64,000 nucleotides of DNA from Paramecium tetraurelia (taxonomy: Eukaryota > Ciliophora > Oligohymenophorea > Peniculida > Parameciidae), in assembly GCF_000165425.1 (NCBI RefSeq), contig NW_001799629.1, positions 250,737-314,736 of the forward strand, given 5' to 3'. The notes below the pieces were generated by a model. It saw nothing but the letters and a program-made list of their open reading frames with translations, was not told the origin of the DNA and did not search any database. Below, piece after piece: positions 24,579 to 35,637 of the stretch. The number at the start of each line of letters is the position of its first letter. Within the stretch, counting starts at the first letter, position 1. The position numbers and the translations under genes are program-made.

Positions 24579-26705
24579 TCAAAAAAAAAACTTATTCATT
24601 CCAATCTTATATGGTTACAATTAGACTTTTTATTTCGGTTTGTTATCTAAATTCACAACTTCTTGCTCCTTCTTAGCTGGCTTTCTTTTCTTAGGAACTT
24701 TCTTTCCTTTGTTATCCTTCCTTTCTTCCTCCTCTTCTTCCTCTTATTAATCTTAATCAAACAAACTTGCTTATGTCTAGCCATATCTAGGAAAAGTATC
24801 ATCTTCCTCTATTTAAAATGGAGCTTATTAACTAATGCCTTATTGATTTGATGATTATTAAATCTATTTAGAAGCCATTGTTTAAAAAGAAGCATTTAAT
24901 TTATTATTTTAATTGAGACTGGTTCTGAATGTTTCAATTCTGAAATCTTCTTGGAATTTAATAAATACTTAGTTTATATCATTAGCAAAATCAGCACAAT
25001 TAGATGATTCTTATTTAGATTTACCTTCAAAGTTTTTTATAATTGCATCACGAATTTAAAATATCAAAGAGTCCTAATTTTCTCTTTACTTTTTCACAAT
25101 TTGCAGTATTCTATTACTATACTATGGAATGACATTTTCCCTAAATTTTTCAATGGTCTTGGGGTATAAATCATTAAATAAATTGGACTTTTCCTTATTA
25201 GTAGAAGATAAAAAATTATCAAGTATGTTTAAGAAATCTCCTTATTCAACGATTTAGAAATTTTACTGAAACAACTTTTGTGATAGCTATAAATAGGATA
25301 TCTATGGATACCATGCTAGAGAACTCATTCATCATGGTTTGATTCTGGGAATTAATCTCCACTTTATTTCGTAAGATATTATCAAACTATTGATTAAGTT
25401 GCTATGCTTATTCCTTTCGTTTTTGTATCTATGCTTGTAGATTTGTTTTTTTCTCCCAAAATTTGAATATTTAATCTGGATTGGAGACCCTGTCTGCAAA
25501 TTTAGTTTCAATATATCTCATTCTCATTAATTCAAATCCAGAATACTCCACTTTAATTCTTAGCAATGGTTTTTTCTGTCTATACGAGCTAGTTTAATAA
25601 TAATTAATTAGTTCTTTTTCTACAAAGTCAAATAGTAATTTTTCAGCTAACTCCTGATTGCTAATCTGTAAATTATTATCTGTTGTTTTTATCAATTCAC
25701 TTAATTCAATATTCTTATAAATCATAGGTCTGTAGCTCTTTTCTAATTTAATGCTTTCAAATTTCATTTGATTCTTAGTAAGTGTAAATAAACCTGCTTG
25801 TTTAATTAGAGATTCATATTCAATGATTGATGTTGCCACAGTACTTCCAGGATAGAACACTTAAAAATGTTCACATGTATCTAAAGTATAAATTCTACAT
25901 AATTAAAATTAAATTATACGCTTCATGTTCATGACCCCAAATCAATAGATCAATTTTATACTTCTTAAAGTAAATTGGATCAATAAAGTTCTTTTCATCT
26001 TAAAAATGGTTCCCTTTGTATTTGTTTTGATGAATGATCAGAATGTTGAAATTATTTTCATCTAATGATTCCAAGACTAATTTTCCATCATTAATAATCT
26101 TATGTAATTAGTAGTCCTTCATGTATCCTAAACCATATAGTGCAATCTTTTAATTATTTTTTACAAGAACTACAGGTTTAATAGAAACAAAGGATTAATC
26201 AGTGATTTTGCCTATATAATTTAAGTATTTAGATTCATGAAGTATATCTAAAATGGACACACTTTCATTTCTTTCAGTAACAATATCATCATGATTACCA
26301 TTAATAATAAAAATTGGTAATTGTACATTAAAATTAGAACAACTAAAATTAGGCTAATAATTGAGTGAATTGAGTTCCAGTTAAATTCCGCCAAAATTAT
26401 CTCCAAAGACATGTCTTTAAAGAATATCAACGCATTTGAGTAAACAATGTTCTGTTGGATGTTTTTCATGAAATAAATCTCTTAAATTTAAATAGTAATA
26501 TTACCCTCCCAAAATCACAAAGTCAACATTTTGTTATGTAGCTATTTGAAGAACCTCCTCAAAGGCTTCAAAGGCATCCTAGTACCTGTTGGATTTTGGT
26601 CCCACATTTTCATTTGCTCCAAGATGATTGTCAGAAGCAACTAAAAACTTAGATATAAATTTGAAAGTCAAATACTTTAATGAATTGATTCCTATTAACT
26701 TACAT
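24579..26705 (-). CDS. MRE11: MRE11 double-strand-break repair nuclease
   Basis: A 674-residue protein with introns of 28, 24, 25 and 25 nt and a correct exon sum. The calcineurin-type phosphoesterase motifs are all present in order: VASDNHLG (motif I), VILGGDLFHEKHPTEHC (II), IINGNHDDIVTE (III, GNHD), ILIIHQNKYKG (IV) and LIWGHEHEA (V, GHxH). The FYPGSTVATS strand that follows the nuclease core is also kept. The C-terminal 250 residues are helical and then Gln/Glu/Lys-rich with a nuclear-signal-like KKVPKKRKPAKK. MRE11 acts with RAD50 and NBS1 in break resection. In ciliates it also matters for meiosis and possibly for repairing the programmed breaks of macronuclear development (family knowledge, not shown here). 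The stop codon is the last base of a 10-T run plus GA. Confidence 0.95.
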
Positions 26706-26769
26706 TAAATATTAAAAATCTATAGAATTGTAATAATGATAAAATACATAAGTGAAATCACAGTATAAA

Positions 26770-27782
26770 TCACAGTATATTGTTACTCTTTAAATGAATA
26801 AACTTTTTAAATTGGTCACTATCTTATTTATAAAAAGTGAGATTCCTTAAATATAGAAATATGAATAATACCCAAAATTGATGATATTTTCATTTCCTTT
26901 ATTTATTTGTTTAGACTGATCTAGTATTAGTTGTTGTTTGATGAGTTGTATGGATTCTTCATTTCTTTTGGTGATTTATTCCAATTATTCTAGTTTTTGG
27001 AGAGATTGATGACCATACTAAAATCTTTGATGTATATATTACATCTTATTGTATTTTGCTTTCAGTCATGAAATCGCAAAGCTGATTTTGTATATTTCTA
27101 TTGAATTAATCCAATTAATCTTATCTCATTTTGATATTGTTTATATCTTTTTAAATTTTATTCATTTGTACTTCAATTCTCCTGTAAGATTCCTGTTATT
27201 CGACATTCAACTTCCTTTTGCCATCCACCTTGAGTATCGTATTGAATAAGGAGCTTGATAACTCAATCTTGGATTTCTCCTATTGATCGGATTTATTTTT
27301 GTGACTATTCAATTTGCTGCCATTTTCCTCTGCTCTATTCCTATCTGGTGTTAGACTAGAACTGTCATTGTTATTATTTGATTATAATATGATTTGACTG
27401 TGTTTCTTTTGCAATTCATTGGTGAAACTCAGATGTTTATTTTTATCCTATCTTTCGCTATTTAAAGTTTTTTGAGTGATTTCTTTGATTGGATGATTGC
27501 CCTTAATCATATATTGGATATGCGAGATGAGATTTGATGACGACCCTTGGTTTTTAAGGTTTTCCTTCTATTCTTGGGAGTGATTGTTTTTATGACTTTG
27601 GTCGAATAGTTGAGTCTTTTTGGCTGATTGCATTGATTATTCAGTGGATGATGCTATATCAGTCTATTCGGGGATTTAGAAAAGCACATTACCAAAGCTT
27701 TGATTCTTATGTATTATTTTGTGTGTGTTATTTTCTTCAAGCAATTCTGAAATTTTGGAATTTAAAATTTGTTAGAAATCAT
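26770..27782 (-). CDS. Coiled-coil protein, 310 aa
   Basis: Introns of 29, 25 and 26 nt; the first joins MISNKFQIPKFQNCLKKITH to the main frame. The middle is Ser/Asn/Lys-rich and probably disordered. From residue about 200 there is a heptad coiled coil (RRIEVQMNKIQKDINNIKMR; QSLQKLEQLEQITKRNEESI). The tail NLTFYKQDSDQFKKFIHLKS follows the last splice. It begins 93 bp from the divergent stomatin-like gene and ends 64 bp before the MRE11 start. A plus-strand frame at 27633-27866 across its first exons is a shadow. No family is recognised. Confidence 0.7.
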
Positions 27783-27875
27783 TATTGGATAATGCTCTTC
27801 TGTGATTATTCTTTGGCTGGTTCATTCAAATTCAAAATAAATAATAATCGATTATATATATATTAGATTAAAATT

Positions 27876-28945
27876 ATGTTTGGATATAAACTCTTCACAA
27901 TAGTGAGAGAAAAGTCTGTTGTCATTGTGGAACAATTGGGAAAATACAACAGAACCTTGCAACCTGGATTAAATTTCCTCATTCCACTCATTGACAGAGC
28001 AGCATATACCCAATCCTTAAAGGAGGAAATCTTGCCGATTGAAAAGTAATAGGTGATTACTAAGGATAATGTTGCGATTCATCTTGATGGAATAGCATTC
28101 ATTCGTATCATTGATCCATTCAAGGCTTCTTATTAAGTATTTACCATTTTCATTTCAATAGGTAAGTGAGCCATAAAATGCTATTAAATTGTTGTGTCAA
28201 ACCATTTTGAGATCTGAAATTGGTAAATTGAAATTGGATCAACTCCTACAAGAGCGATCTGCCTTGAATCGAGCATTGTAAACTGGTCTGAGCAAAGCTG
28301 CAGCAGAGTGGGGTTACACTAGTTTGGGAGTTGAAATATTATAAATTGAAATACCTGAAGAAATCAGAGTGTCAATGCAAGCTCAGGTGGTGGCTGAGAG
28401 AAATAAAAGAAGAGAAATCTTAGAAAGTGAAGGCAAACAAATTAGTGAAATCAATATTGCTACAGGTGCCAAAACAGCATCGATCAAAATTGCAGAAGGA
28501 GATGCAGAAGCAGTCAGACTGGTTTCTCAAAATGAAGCTAAGGCCTTAAATCAAATTAGCGAAACTCTAAAAGAACAATCCAAAAAAAGAGTCTTGGATT
28601 ATATACTCTTATAACATTACTTGAAGGGATACTCAAGCATTCTAAAATCATCAAAAGTTGTAGTCGTGCCTAAAGCAAAAGAAGGATAAGGTAATGATTT
28701 CATGAGTCTGGCTGCCATGATGATGTTTAATAATTAAAACTCATCAGCCTAGAAAATCTTTGAAGTTTCTGCCAAACCTAGTGACATGACAAGCAATTCA
28801 ACTACCACCCAATCAGAAATTAGTAAGTTGACTCAAGAACAATTGGATAATCTTATAAAGAAGAATGTCTATTACAATGACCCAAGGTATTAATTTTCAT
28901 ATTCTTAGATTGTACTCAGATGATGAAGAAAAAAGGACACATTGA
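27876..28945 (+). CDS. STOML2: Stomatin-like protein 2 (mitochondrial SPFH/prohibitin family)
   Basis: 340 residues with introns of 25 and 22 nt. An SPFH domain fills residues 5-165: VVIVEQLGKYNRTLQPGLNF, IPLIDRAAYTQSLKEEILP, the signature RIIDPFKASYQ (animal SLP-2 has a very similar R-I-M-D-P-x-K-A-S-Y), WGYTSLGVEILQIEIPEEIR, then a helical region QAQVVAERNKRREILESEGK with Glu/Ala-rich heptads. SLP-2 binds cardiolipin and organises inner-membrane protein complexes. The classical long mitochondrial presequence is not visible: the SPFH strand starts within ten residues, so targeting may be internal or very short. The C terminus is acidic (LYSDDEEKRTH). Confidence 0.93.
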
Positions 28946-29014
28946 TAATATATAATCAAAACATAAATTTATAAATATTTTTAACAAACATAAAAGTTTT
29001 AATTTCAAATTTTG

Positions 29015-29867
29015 ATGCGATATTCATCATCATAAATTATGAACAATTCTTAAATAAGAGCAGAATCTCCTTCTTTTTAAAAAATGTAAGCACTAGCAGA
29101 TAGATGGAATTAACTTAAGACAGGAATTGATAAGGGGAAATTCGAAAAAAAAGAAATTTTAGAAACATCCATTTTTAAAATAGACAATTTATTAAGTTAT
29201 GACAAAATTAACGATGATGAAAAGTTTAAAGTAATTCCTAAGTTTTATTATAGACAATTAAAGAATAATTATTTAAAATCACGGAATAGGTCAATAATGA
29301 GAGATTTGGAAAGGAACATTACTTACGATATCAAGAACAATTACTCCTCTTTGAAGAGTAGATTAATAAACAAATGGATGAAGAAAAAAATGTATTGAAT
29401 TGCATGAAATTAGAACAAACGGAGAGTGGAATTATAACTATTGAAATAAATTGAAGATAGATTTGAAACTGTGCAAAGCATGTTGGGGAAGAACAACTCT
29501 CTCTATTAAGATAAATTAAATAGATAAATTGGAGATATTGCCAATTAATTGAGTAATCTGAAATTTACTATAGAAAATGAGTAATAAAATAGGTTTTTAT
29601 ATAAATATATATTTTAGAGTTGAATCTTAGACTCATTTAATTGAGCAAATGGATTTGGAACTAAATAAATTCTAAGAAATGATGACCATTGAAAAATCAG
29701 TTAGAGAAGAAACGGAATAGAAAATCTTCTCTATGATAGAAGATGTGCATTAGAAAATTCAAAATGAAATTATTAATGAAAGAATCTCTAAAGAAAGGTC
29801 ATAAGAAAGTATCCTAAGATTGTTAGAATCAACCTGCCTAAAAATTGATGAAAGTTTTAATTCTTGA
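29015..29867 (+). CDS. SF-assemblin / beta-giardin family protein
   Basis: 260 residues with introns of 23, 22 and 25 nt. After a short non-helical head (MRYSSSQIMNNSQIRAESPS) the whole protein is one alpha-helical rod: KMQALADRWNQLKTGIDKGK, EQINKQMDEEKN, LLKQIEDRFETVQSMLGKNN and LESTCLKIDESFNS. The head plus uninterrupted 230-residue rod, with the E-D-R-F pattern, is diagnostic of SF-assemblins, which build striated fibres attached to basal bodies (the kinetodesmal and related rootlets in ciliates). An alternative downstream start at 29039 removes eight residues. Confidence 0.84.
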
Positions 29868-29989
29868 TTTAAACAATATATAACTAAATTCCTAATAATT
29901 TTATAGAATGCTGTTCACTTATAATGATAGAATTCAACAAATATATATATATTTATTTTTATGATTTCATAAAACATTAATAATTATTA

Positions 29990-31616
29990 ATGATTCAATC
30001 AGACTAACTAAATATTGATGAAAAAACATTGTTGGAAACAATAGATAGGATTTCTTTATAATTAGATCAATTTGAGTATAAGATGAAGTCTAATTTGTAA
30101 GTCTTGATTCTTGTTGGTGATACAGGATCAGGAAAAAGCACAATCTTCAATTTTCTCTGTGGAGCAAAATTCAAATACGTTATCAACGATGACGAGGAGT
30201 ATTTAGATTTGGCTGATAAATCAGATTAATATTCAGAGATGAGCAGCGGAATGAAATCTGTTACCAAAGAGCCAAAGTATTTTTACAATGAAACCTTCAA
30301 TCATTTATTGATTGACTTCCCAGGATTTCATGACACGAGTGGAGAAATAAGTTAGTTAATTATTTAGATGATTTTCTATAAATTTATTACCAAATCCAAT
30401 GTAAAAATAGCATATGTACTCTTTCATCCATAAACAAATTTTATTAGCAGAGGCATTGCATTACAGTAATTTATAAAAACAGTTTTTAAAGAGAAAAATT
30501 TGGAGATCTCTAAACTTGCACTTATTTTGAATCATTTTAATGAAAATATGAAGGAAGAAAAATTAATTATAAATGTTTAAAAACAACTAAAAGAAGTAGA
30601 AACAGTCAAACATGAATGGATTTCCGTTATTAGAAGAATTAATAGCCCAGAAAAATTGAATGAAGTTTTCTCAGAAGAGAATAGAGAAAAACTGTGGTTC
30701 GAATTAATTACTGTAAATGAAATACCATTCTAACCTTAATTTTTACCATATAGTGATAGAATCAGTACATATATTACTGAAAAGAGTAATTTAATATTAA
30801 ATTTGATTTGTAAATAAATGGATTATAATCTAAGTCTAAAAACTGAAGGAAATCAATGATGAATAATTCATTTTATTACAAAGTCTAATCGGTTCTATAT
30901 AGCACATTCTATCAACTACACCTGAACATACTGAAGATTGGTTTAACAAATTTATTAATGTTTCATTAGAATTATCCTAAACATTTCATTTTGAAAATGA
31001 TATCCATGAAAAAAGTTAGAATTTTCTAAAGATTTTCAATTTCTTTTCATTTTTCTCTGAATTCATTTCAGGCTACTCAACATTTGAAAAACATTGTTTA
31101 TAAGTTCAATAGAAATGTTCTTATTTCTTAGAGACTTTATAAAAAAAGATAGAGTTACAAAGAGTTAATGAAGAAAAATTAAGAGAATAATAAAATAGAA
31201 TTAAGGCAGAGCAATAATTGAATACAGAATCACAGATTAGAATATAAAAAGAACAAATGTATGCATAAGAGTATGAAAACAGAATTAGGTATGAACAATA
31301 ATTAAAAATGGAATAGCAATTAAGAAATGTTATAGAATAGGATAAAAAAGGAATGGAATAGCAATATAAGGATTATTGTGAAAAGTCTCTTTAAATATAA
31401 AACAATCTACAAAATCTGATTTAAACTGAAAAAGTTTAAAAATAATAAGTAGAGTAAGATCTTAAAAGATAATTGCAAGATTTATAAAATAAATTAAATG
31501 AAATGGAATAAAGAAGAAAAGAATGGTTAGAACATAGAGCTAATCATCCCCCTCATCATGGTCCAGGACATGGACACCACGGTCCTCCTGGCCACCATGG
31601 ATGGTTTAAAAAATGA
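29990..31616 (+). CDS. P-loop GTPase with coiled coil and His/Pro/Gly tail
   Basis: 533 residues with one 25-nt intron (30810-30834). The G domain fills residues about 35-240: LILVGDTGSGKSTIFNFLCG (G1/Walker A), a conserved Thr in KSVTKEPKYFY (G2-like), LLIDFPGFHDTSG (G3, DxPG) and KLALILNHFNE in the place of G4. This arrangement resembles the AIG1/GIMAP, septin-like and Toc group of TRAFAC GTPases; the G4 NKxD is altered. A helical bundle follows, then a Glu/Gln coiled coil of about 150 residues (RVNEEKLREQQNRIKAEQQL), and a tail of alternating His, Pro and Gly before WFKK. It shares the overall G1/G3 style with the larger gene at 42238. Its function is unknown; a membrane or immunity-type role is speculation. 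Confidence 0.78.
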
Positions 31617-31860
31617 AATTTTATTATATTTATTTAATGTTCTTAATTGAATGTTTCAAATAATTAATAATAATTACTCCTACTTATATTTTATTACTTT
31701 ATTTATATAAACAAATTAGAATAAAGGATGTTTTATATTTAAATATCATGGAAAAAATTGAATTTGGAATATAAAATTTTTATATCAAAACTTTTTCATA
31801 CCAAATTTAGCTATAAAAGCAGGCTTTTAAGAAATGTGAAAATTAATAAAATTAGAATAT

Positions 31861-32175
31861 ATGCAAGCTCCAAATAAGAAATAAGCAGTCCATTACAAGC
31901 AATTGGCAAAGGTGTATAAACAATGTGCAGAGACATAAAAATTCATAGATGAGTTTGAAAAGAAAAACAAGGTTCACGTAGATAAGTTTGTTCCACTTGA
32001 TTATTTGGAACTTCCTACCAAGATTCCCAACATTATTTCGATATCTCTAAAAAACAAGAAGAGGTTTGCTTTGGAGAATATTGTCAAAGATGGAAGTCAA
32101 AAGTCATCAAAAAAGAGCCGCAATTCTAAAAGTAAACAGAAGGAGAAAGAGCCATAAGTAGTAAACACTGAATGA
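31861..32175 (+). CDS. Small basic hypothetical protein, 104 aa
   Basis: Intronless frame MQAPNKKQAVHYKQLAKVYK...KEPQVVNTE. It is strongly helical and lysine-rich, with a hydrophobic patch VPLDYLELPTKIPNIISISL and a terminal run of Lys/Ser (KSSKKSRNSKSKQKEKE). It codes with few A/T-only codons and looks expressed. No family is recognised; a nucleic-acid- or microtubule-binding role would fit the charge. Confidence 0.55.
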
Positions 32176-32346
32176 TCTATATCAATATAAACAATCATAT
32201 AAGTATATTAAAAAAGGAATTAATTCTCCTCCATTTATTTGACAATAATTACATATAGGAAGAAATGAAATATCAATTTGGAACTATAAAAGGAGGGTCT
32301 TTTAAGATTTAATTTAATTAATTTATTCATATAGTTTTTGTATCAT

Positions 32347-33375
32347 ATGGAAAAATCGTTGATAACAGTTGGACTCCTATTACTAATTGGTGCAGGCGTG
32401 TATCTAAATTAGAATGGAGAAGAATTAGGGGAGTTATAGAAGGTGAGACAATTTAATGATTGGAAAATCTAATACAACAAAAAATTTAGTAGTGAAAAGG
32501 AGGAGATGTATAATTGATAATTACAACTTTAGGTATCGTTACTTAGTGTTCCAATAGAATGCTTAATTAATTGAAGCTCATAACAATGATAAATCAGGTA
32601 AGTATACCTATACTATGGAAACTAACTAATTTGCAGACTTGACAGAATAAGAGTTTGCACAAAAATATCTAACTTTTAGACCCAAGAGTACAAACAAATC
32701 CAAGTCAACCGATTACGTTCCAAATGGATAAGCTAGAGATTGGGTTGAAGAAGGAAAGGTGCCACCCATTAAAGATTAAGGATCATCATGTGGTTCTTCT
32801 TGGGCATTTTCTGCAGTAGGTGTATTGGAAATCAACAGCAACATCGAGTTTGGATTAGAAACCACCCTTTCTGAGTAGGATATGTTGGATTGTTCAGGTC
32901 CATATGGAAATTAGGGATGTTCTGGTGGATGGATGGATTCAGGATTTGAATACGTCAGAGATCACGGCATCGCAAATGGTTCAGTTTATCCATACGTTGG
33001 AAGTGACTAAACCTGCAGAACTTCAGTTAAAAGAGATTTCAAATACGTTACAGGGTTCGTAGACGTAGATGGTTGTAATGGTCTCTAAACTGCCATTCAA
33101 GATTAAGCTCTTTCTATTGGAGTTGATGCATCCAATTGGGCATATTATAGTAATCATTTTATATAAAATCTATTATAGAGGGAGGAATATTCAATAATTG
33201 CAAACAAAATTTGACATCTGGATCTATCTTGGTAGGTGTTGATTAGAATGGAGTTTGGAAAGTGAGACATTAATGGGGATCTAAATGGGGTGAAAACGGA
33301 TATATTAGATTGGCACCTGGAAATACATGTGGAGTCTGTCTATCTGCTTCATATCCAGTTCTAGAGAAGAAATGA
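32347..33375 (+). CDS. Papain-family (cathepsin L-like) protein with substituted active site
   Basis: 324 residues with introns of 25 and 29 nt. It has a signal/anchor (SLITVGLLLLIGAGVYL), an I29-type propeptide (RYLVFQQNAQLIEAHNN; NQFADLTEQEFAQKYL) and a mature domain starting near DWVEEGKVPPIKDQG. The fold motifs are clear: GSSCGSSWAFSAVG, SEQDMLDCSG, GCSGGWMDSGFEYV, and WGSKWGENGYIRLAPGNTCG. However, the catalytic cysteine of CGSCWAF is a serine (CGSSWAF). The N-H-A motif holding the catalytic histidine reads N-L-T-S-G. The active-site N of NSWG is H (RHQWG). All three catalytic positions are therefore changed, while disulphides and propeptide are kept. It is probably an inactive binding protein or a regulator of true cathepsins, like other serine-variant papain folds. 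Confidence 0.93.
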
Positions 33376-34001
33376 GATTTATTATTTGTTCGAACAAGAT
33401 ATTTAATATAAATTAAATTATTTTATTGTAATTTACAATTACAAAAATGAGAAAATTAAGGAAGTAAACTGAAACAAATATACAAATGCATCCTAAACTT
33501 AAAAAAAAAACAGAATAGAAATAAATAGATTTTTGATATGCATTTTATTATACATGTCATTTGAATAACCATATTAAATTAACAAAAACTATAAAACTAA
33601 CTCAATCAATTAATTACATTCTTTAAAAATAGAGAAATATCTTTTAACTAAGAAATTCAATATTGATTCATTTTATTATTATGCTAAACTTAAGATTTAA
33701 ATTTCATTAAGTGGTTGGGTTTTTGAGTATTACTTTTTCTGAACCTATCATTCATATAAAAAATAATGCTGAGGGAGATATCTAAGAAAACCTTATCTAT
33801 TAGAGACTAAATTGAGTTCTTAATTTATATTGTTGAGAATTCTAAATCAAGTTAATTTTAAATTCAAAATAATGGATACTCATAAATGATAAGATACCCT
33901 CTTTATGAATCTAATTCAAAAATAAACTAGGATTTTCCTATGAATCCTAAGTAGAAATTGTGAATTATAAATTAAATAAGTGATTATTATATAATTTTAA
34001 A
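33376..34001. other. Intergenic, AT-rich
   Basis: About 625 bp between two plus-strand genes, very A-rich, with no frame that has coding character. The promoter for the CEP19-like gene should be at its right end. Confidence 0.45.
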
Positions 34002-34471
34002 ATGAACAAATTACCTTATCAACCCTTGGGTTTTGTATTGAAATTTGATCCACCCATTATTGGATTGTTATACCATCCTATTGAGAATAAGAAGGTGAAT
34101 AAGAAAAAGAAGAAGTGCTATGCTATTCATTTGAATAACTTGATCTTTTTAGTTGAACCTGAAGATATTGTAGAGGCATTGTTTAATGAGCATCAAGAAT
34201 TTTTGGATCCTGATGTTGTCAAACCATAACAAGTACATTTGATCAATTAAAAAGGTGTATAAATTGGTGCTGCGATTGGTTGCTTACAGAGATCATTAGT
34301 TAAGAAATATGCAAGAAATGGGCGAAGATATGGGTACTCTTATTTCACCTAATTAAAGCTGACGGCTATTATGAAGAGGAAGAGGAAGAGCCAGTACAAT
34401 AGCCTAAAGGTAAAGGAGGGAAAGCATAAGCGCAACAGCGAAGAACTAATGATAATAATAGGTCATTTTGA
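34002..34471 (+). CDS. CEP19-like small protein
   Basis: 140 residues with introns of 22 and 25 nt. It starts MNKLPYQPLGFVLKFDPPII, followed by GLLYHPIENKKVNKKKKKCY, IEDIVEALF-like EPEDIVEALFNEHQEFLDP and VYKLVLRLVAYRDHQLRNM. CEP19 proteins share this order: a strand with (R/K)-(F/Y)-x-P-P-x-(I/L)-x-(L/V)-x-Y, a basic segment, then (L)-x-x-x-H-x-x-(Y/F)-L and a helix. CEP19 sits at the mother centriole/basal body and recruits the RABL2-IFT-B entry system, which would suit a ciliate. The tail is an acidic EEEEEE run and a Gln/Lys/Gly end. Sequence similarity is modest, so treat this as a suggestion. Confidence 0.55.
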
Positions 34472-34512
34472 TTTTTTATATTATAACGATAATTACAATT
34501 TGAATTTAATTT

Positions 34513-35461
34513 ATGAGGAGATAAAACCTCAAACATGATCTGTATTCCTAAATCTCGACAATTGGATAGTCATCCTCTTCAAAAAGGGGCAACCTTAATA
34601 TTGATGATTTGATTTATTAGTTCAAAATGAGGAAATCGAATTAAAAATTGGCCAAGCAATACTCTGAAATCATTAAAATATTTGATAAAAAATAATCGCC
34701 AAAATAGCCATTTAACTATTAGAGCACTCAATTACATACTAAAGTTAGATTGCGAACAGATGAATCTTAGGAACCATTTTAATTTCAAGAGACAAAATAA
34801 AGATTGTTACATCAAATAGACATTCATCAAATTATAAATGAGACATCTCCTATTAAAATTACTCCTAGACTCAATTATGAGAATTTCAAGACATTTTAAG
34901 AAACTGAAAGAAAATCATATGAATAAAATAATTATCATACACATTTAGCTAATTTTGGTCCTTTATCCTCCTCCAATCAATGCGAAACAGATGAAGAAAT
35001 CAAATAAATTTCATAACAAAGTGTTTAAAAATTATCAAAATTCAGAACTTTTGAATAAGAGCAATTTTAGACTTGTTTTAATAAAGTTATATCTAAACTC
35101 GAAAAATTGAATCTACAATATTAAAAGTAAGGATTTCTGATGATTAAATTTTTTTCTAAATGGACACTTAAGGAAAAGGCTACAAAAATGTATTTTAGAT
35201 TTTTTGAACGCAAAATTTCATCATATTTTGATCTTTTTAAAATATATGAACCTTCAATAGAAGAAAATAATCATGATAATCAAAATATATATTAAAGAAT
35301 CTAAACAGACAATGTTTTGAGTCCAATCAATATGAATACCCTCACTTTTTTAATTCCTACCCTTAAACCTGTTACTCAATTTGGAGCAATGAATGTAATC
35401 TATCATTATATATTAATAGTTTGAGGAATATTTGAAAAAGAAGAATCAGAATATTGAATGA
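34513..35461 (+). CDS. Hypothetical protein, 307 aa
   Basis: Starts at the first in-frame ATG (MRRQNLKHDLYSQISTIGQS), 41 bp after the CEP19-like stop, with one 25-nt intron near the 3' end (GTAATC...TAATAG). The first 180 residues are Gln/Ser/Thr-rich with scattered proline. Residues about 190-260 are helical and basic/aromatic (FNKVISKLEKLNLQYQKQG; KWTLKEKATKMYFRFFERKI). The W-x-x-x-x-K-x-x-K...F pattern suggests a short Sfi1/IQ-like helix, but only one copy is visible. No family is assigned. Confidence 0.64.
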
Positions 35462-35637
35462 ATTGTTTTAATATTGATTTAATTAATTTATTATAGTTAT
35501 TTAGAGTAGAACTTTATTCTCTCATTTAGTAGTAATTATGTTAATATAGTGAGAATTATAAATTTCTAAGGAATTTCAATAATTTGTAACCTCTAAAATA
35601 TAACAAAAAATTTAATATTTTCACACAAAATTAATGT

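Noticed and set aside
27633-27866. Plus-strand frame with hydrophobic segments
   Set aside because: It covers the first exons of the minus-strand coiled-coil gene and the spacer before the stomatin-like gene; the hydrophobic look comes from reading the complement of Gln/Asn/Lys codons.
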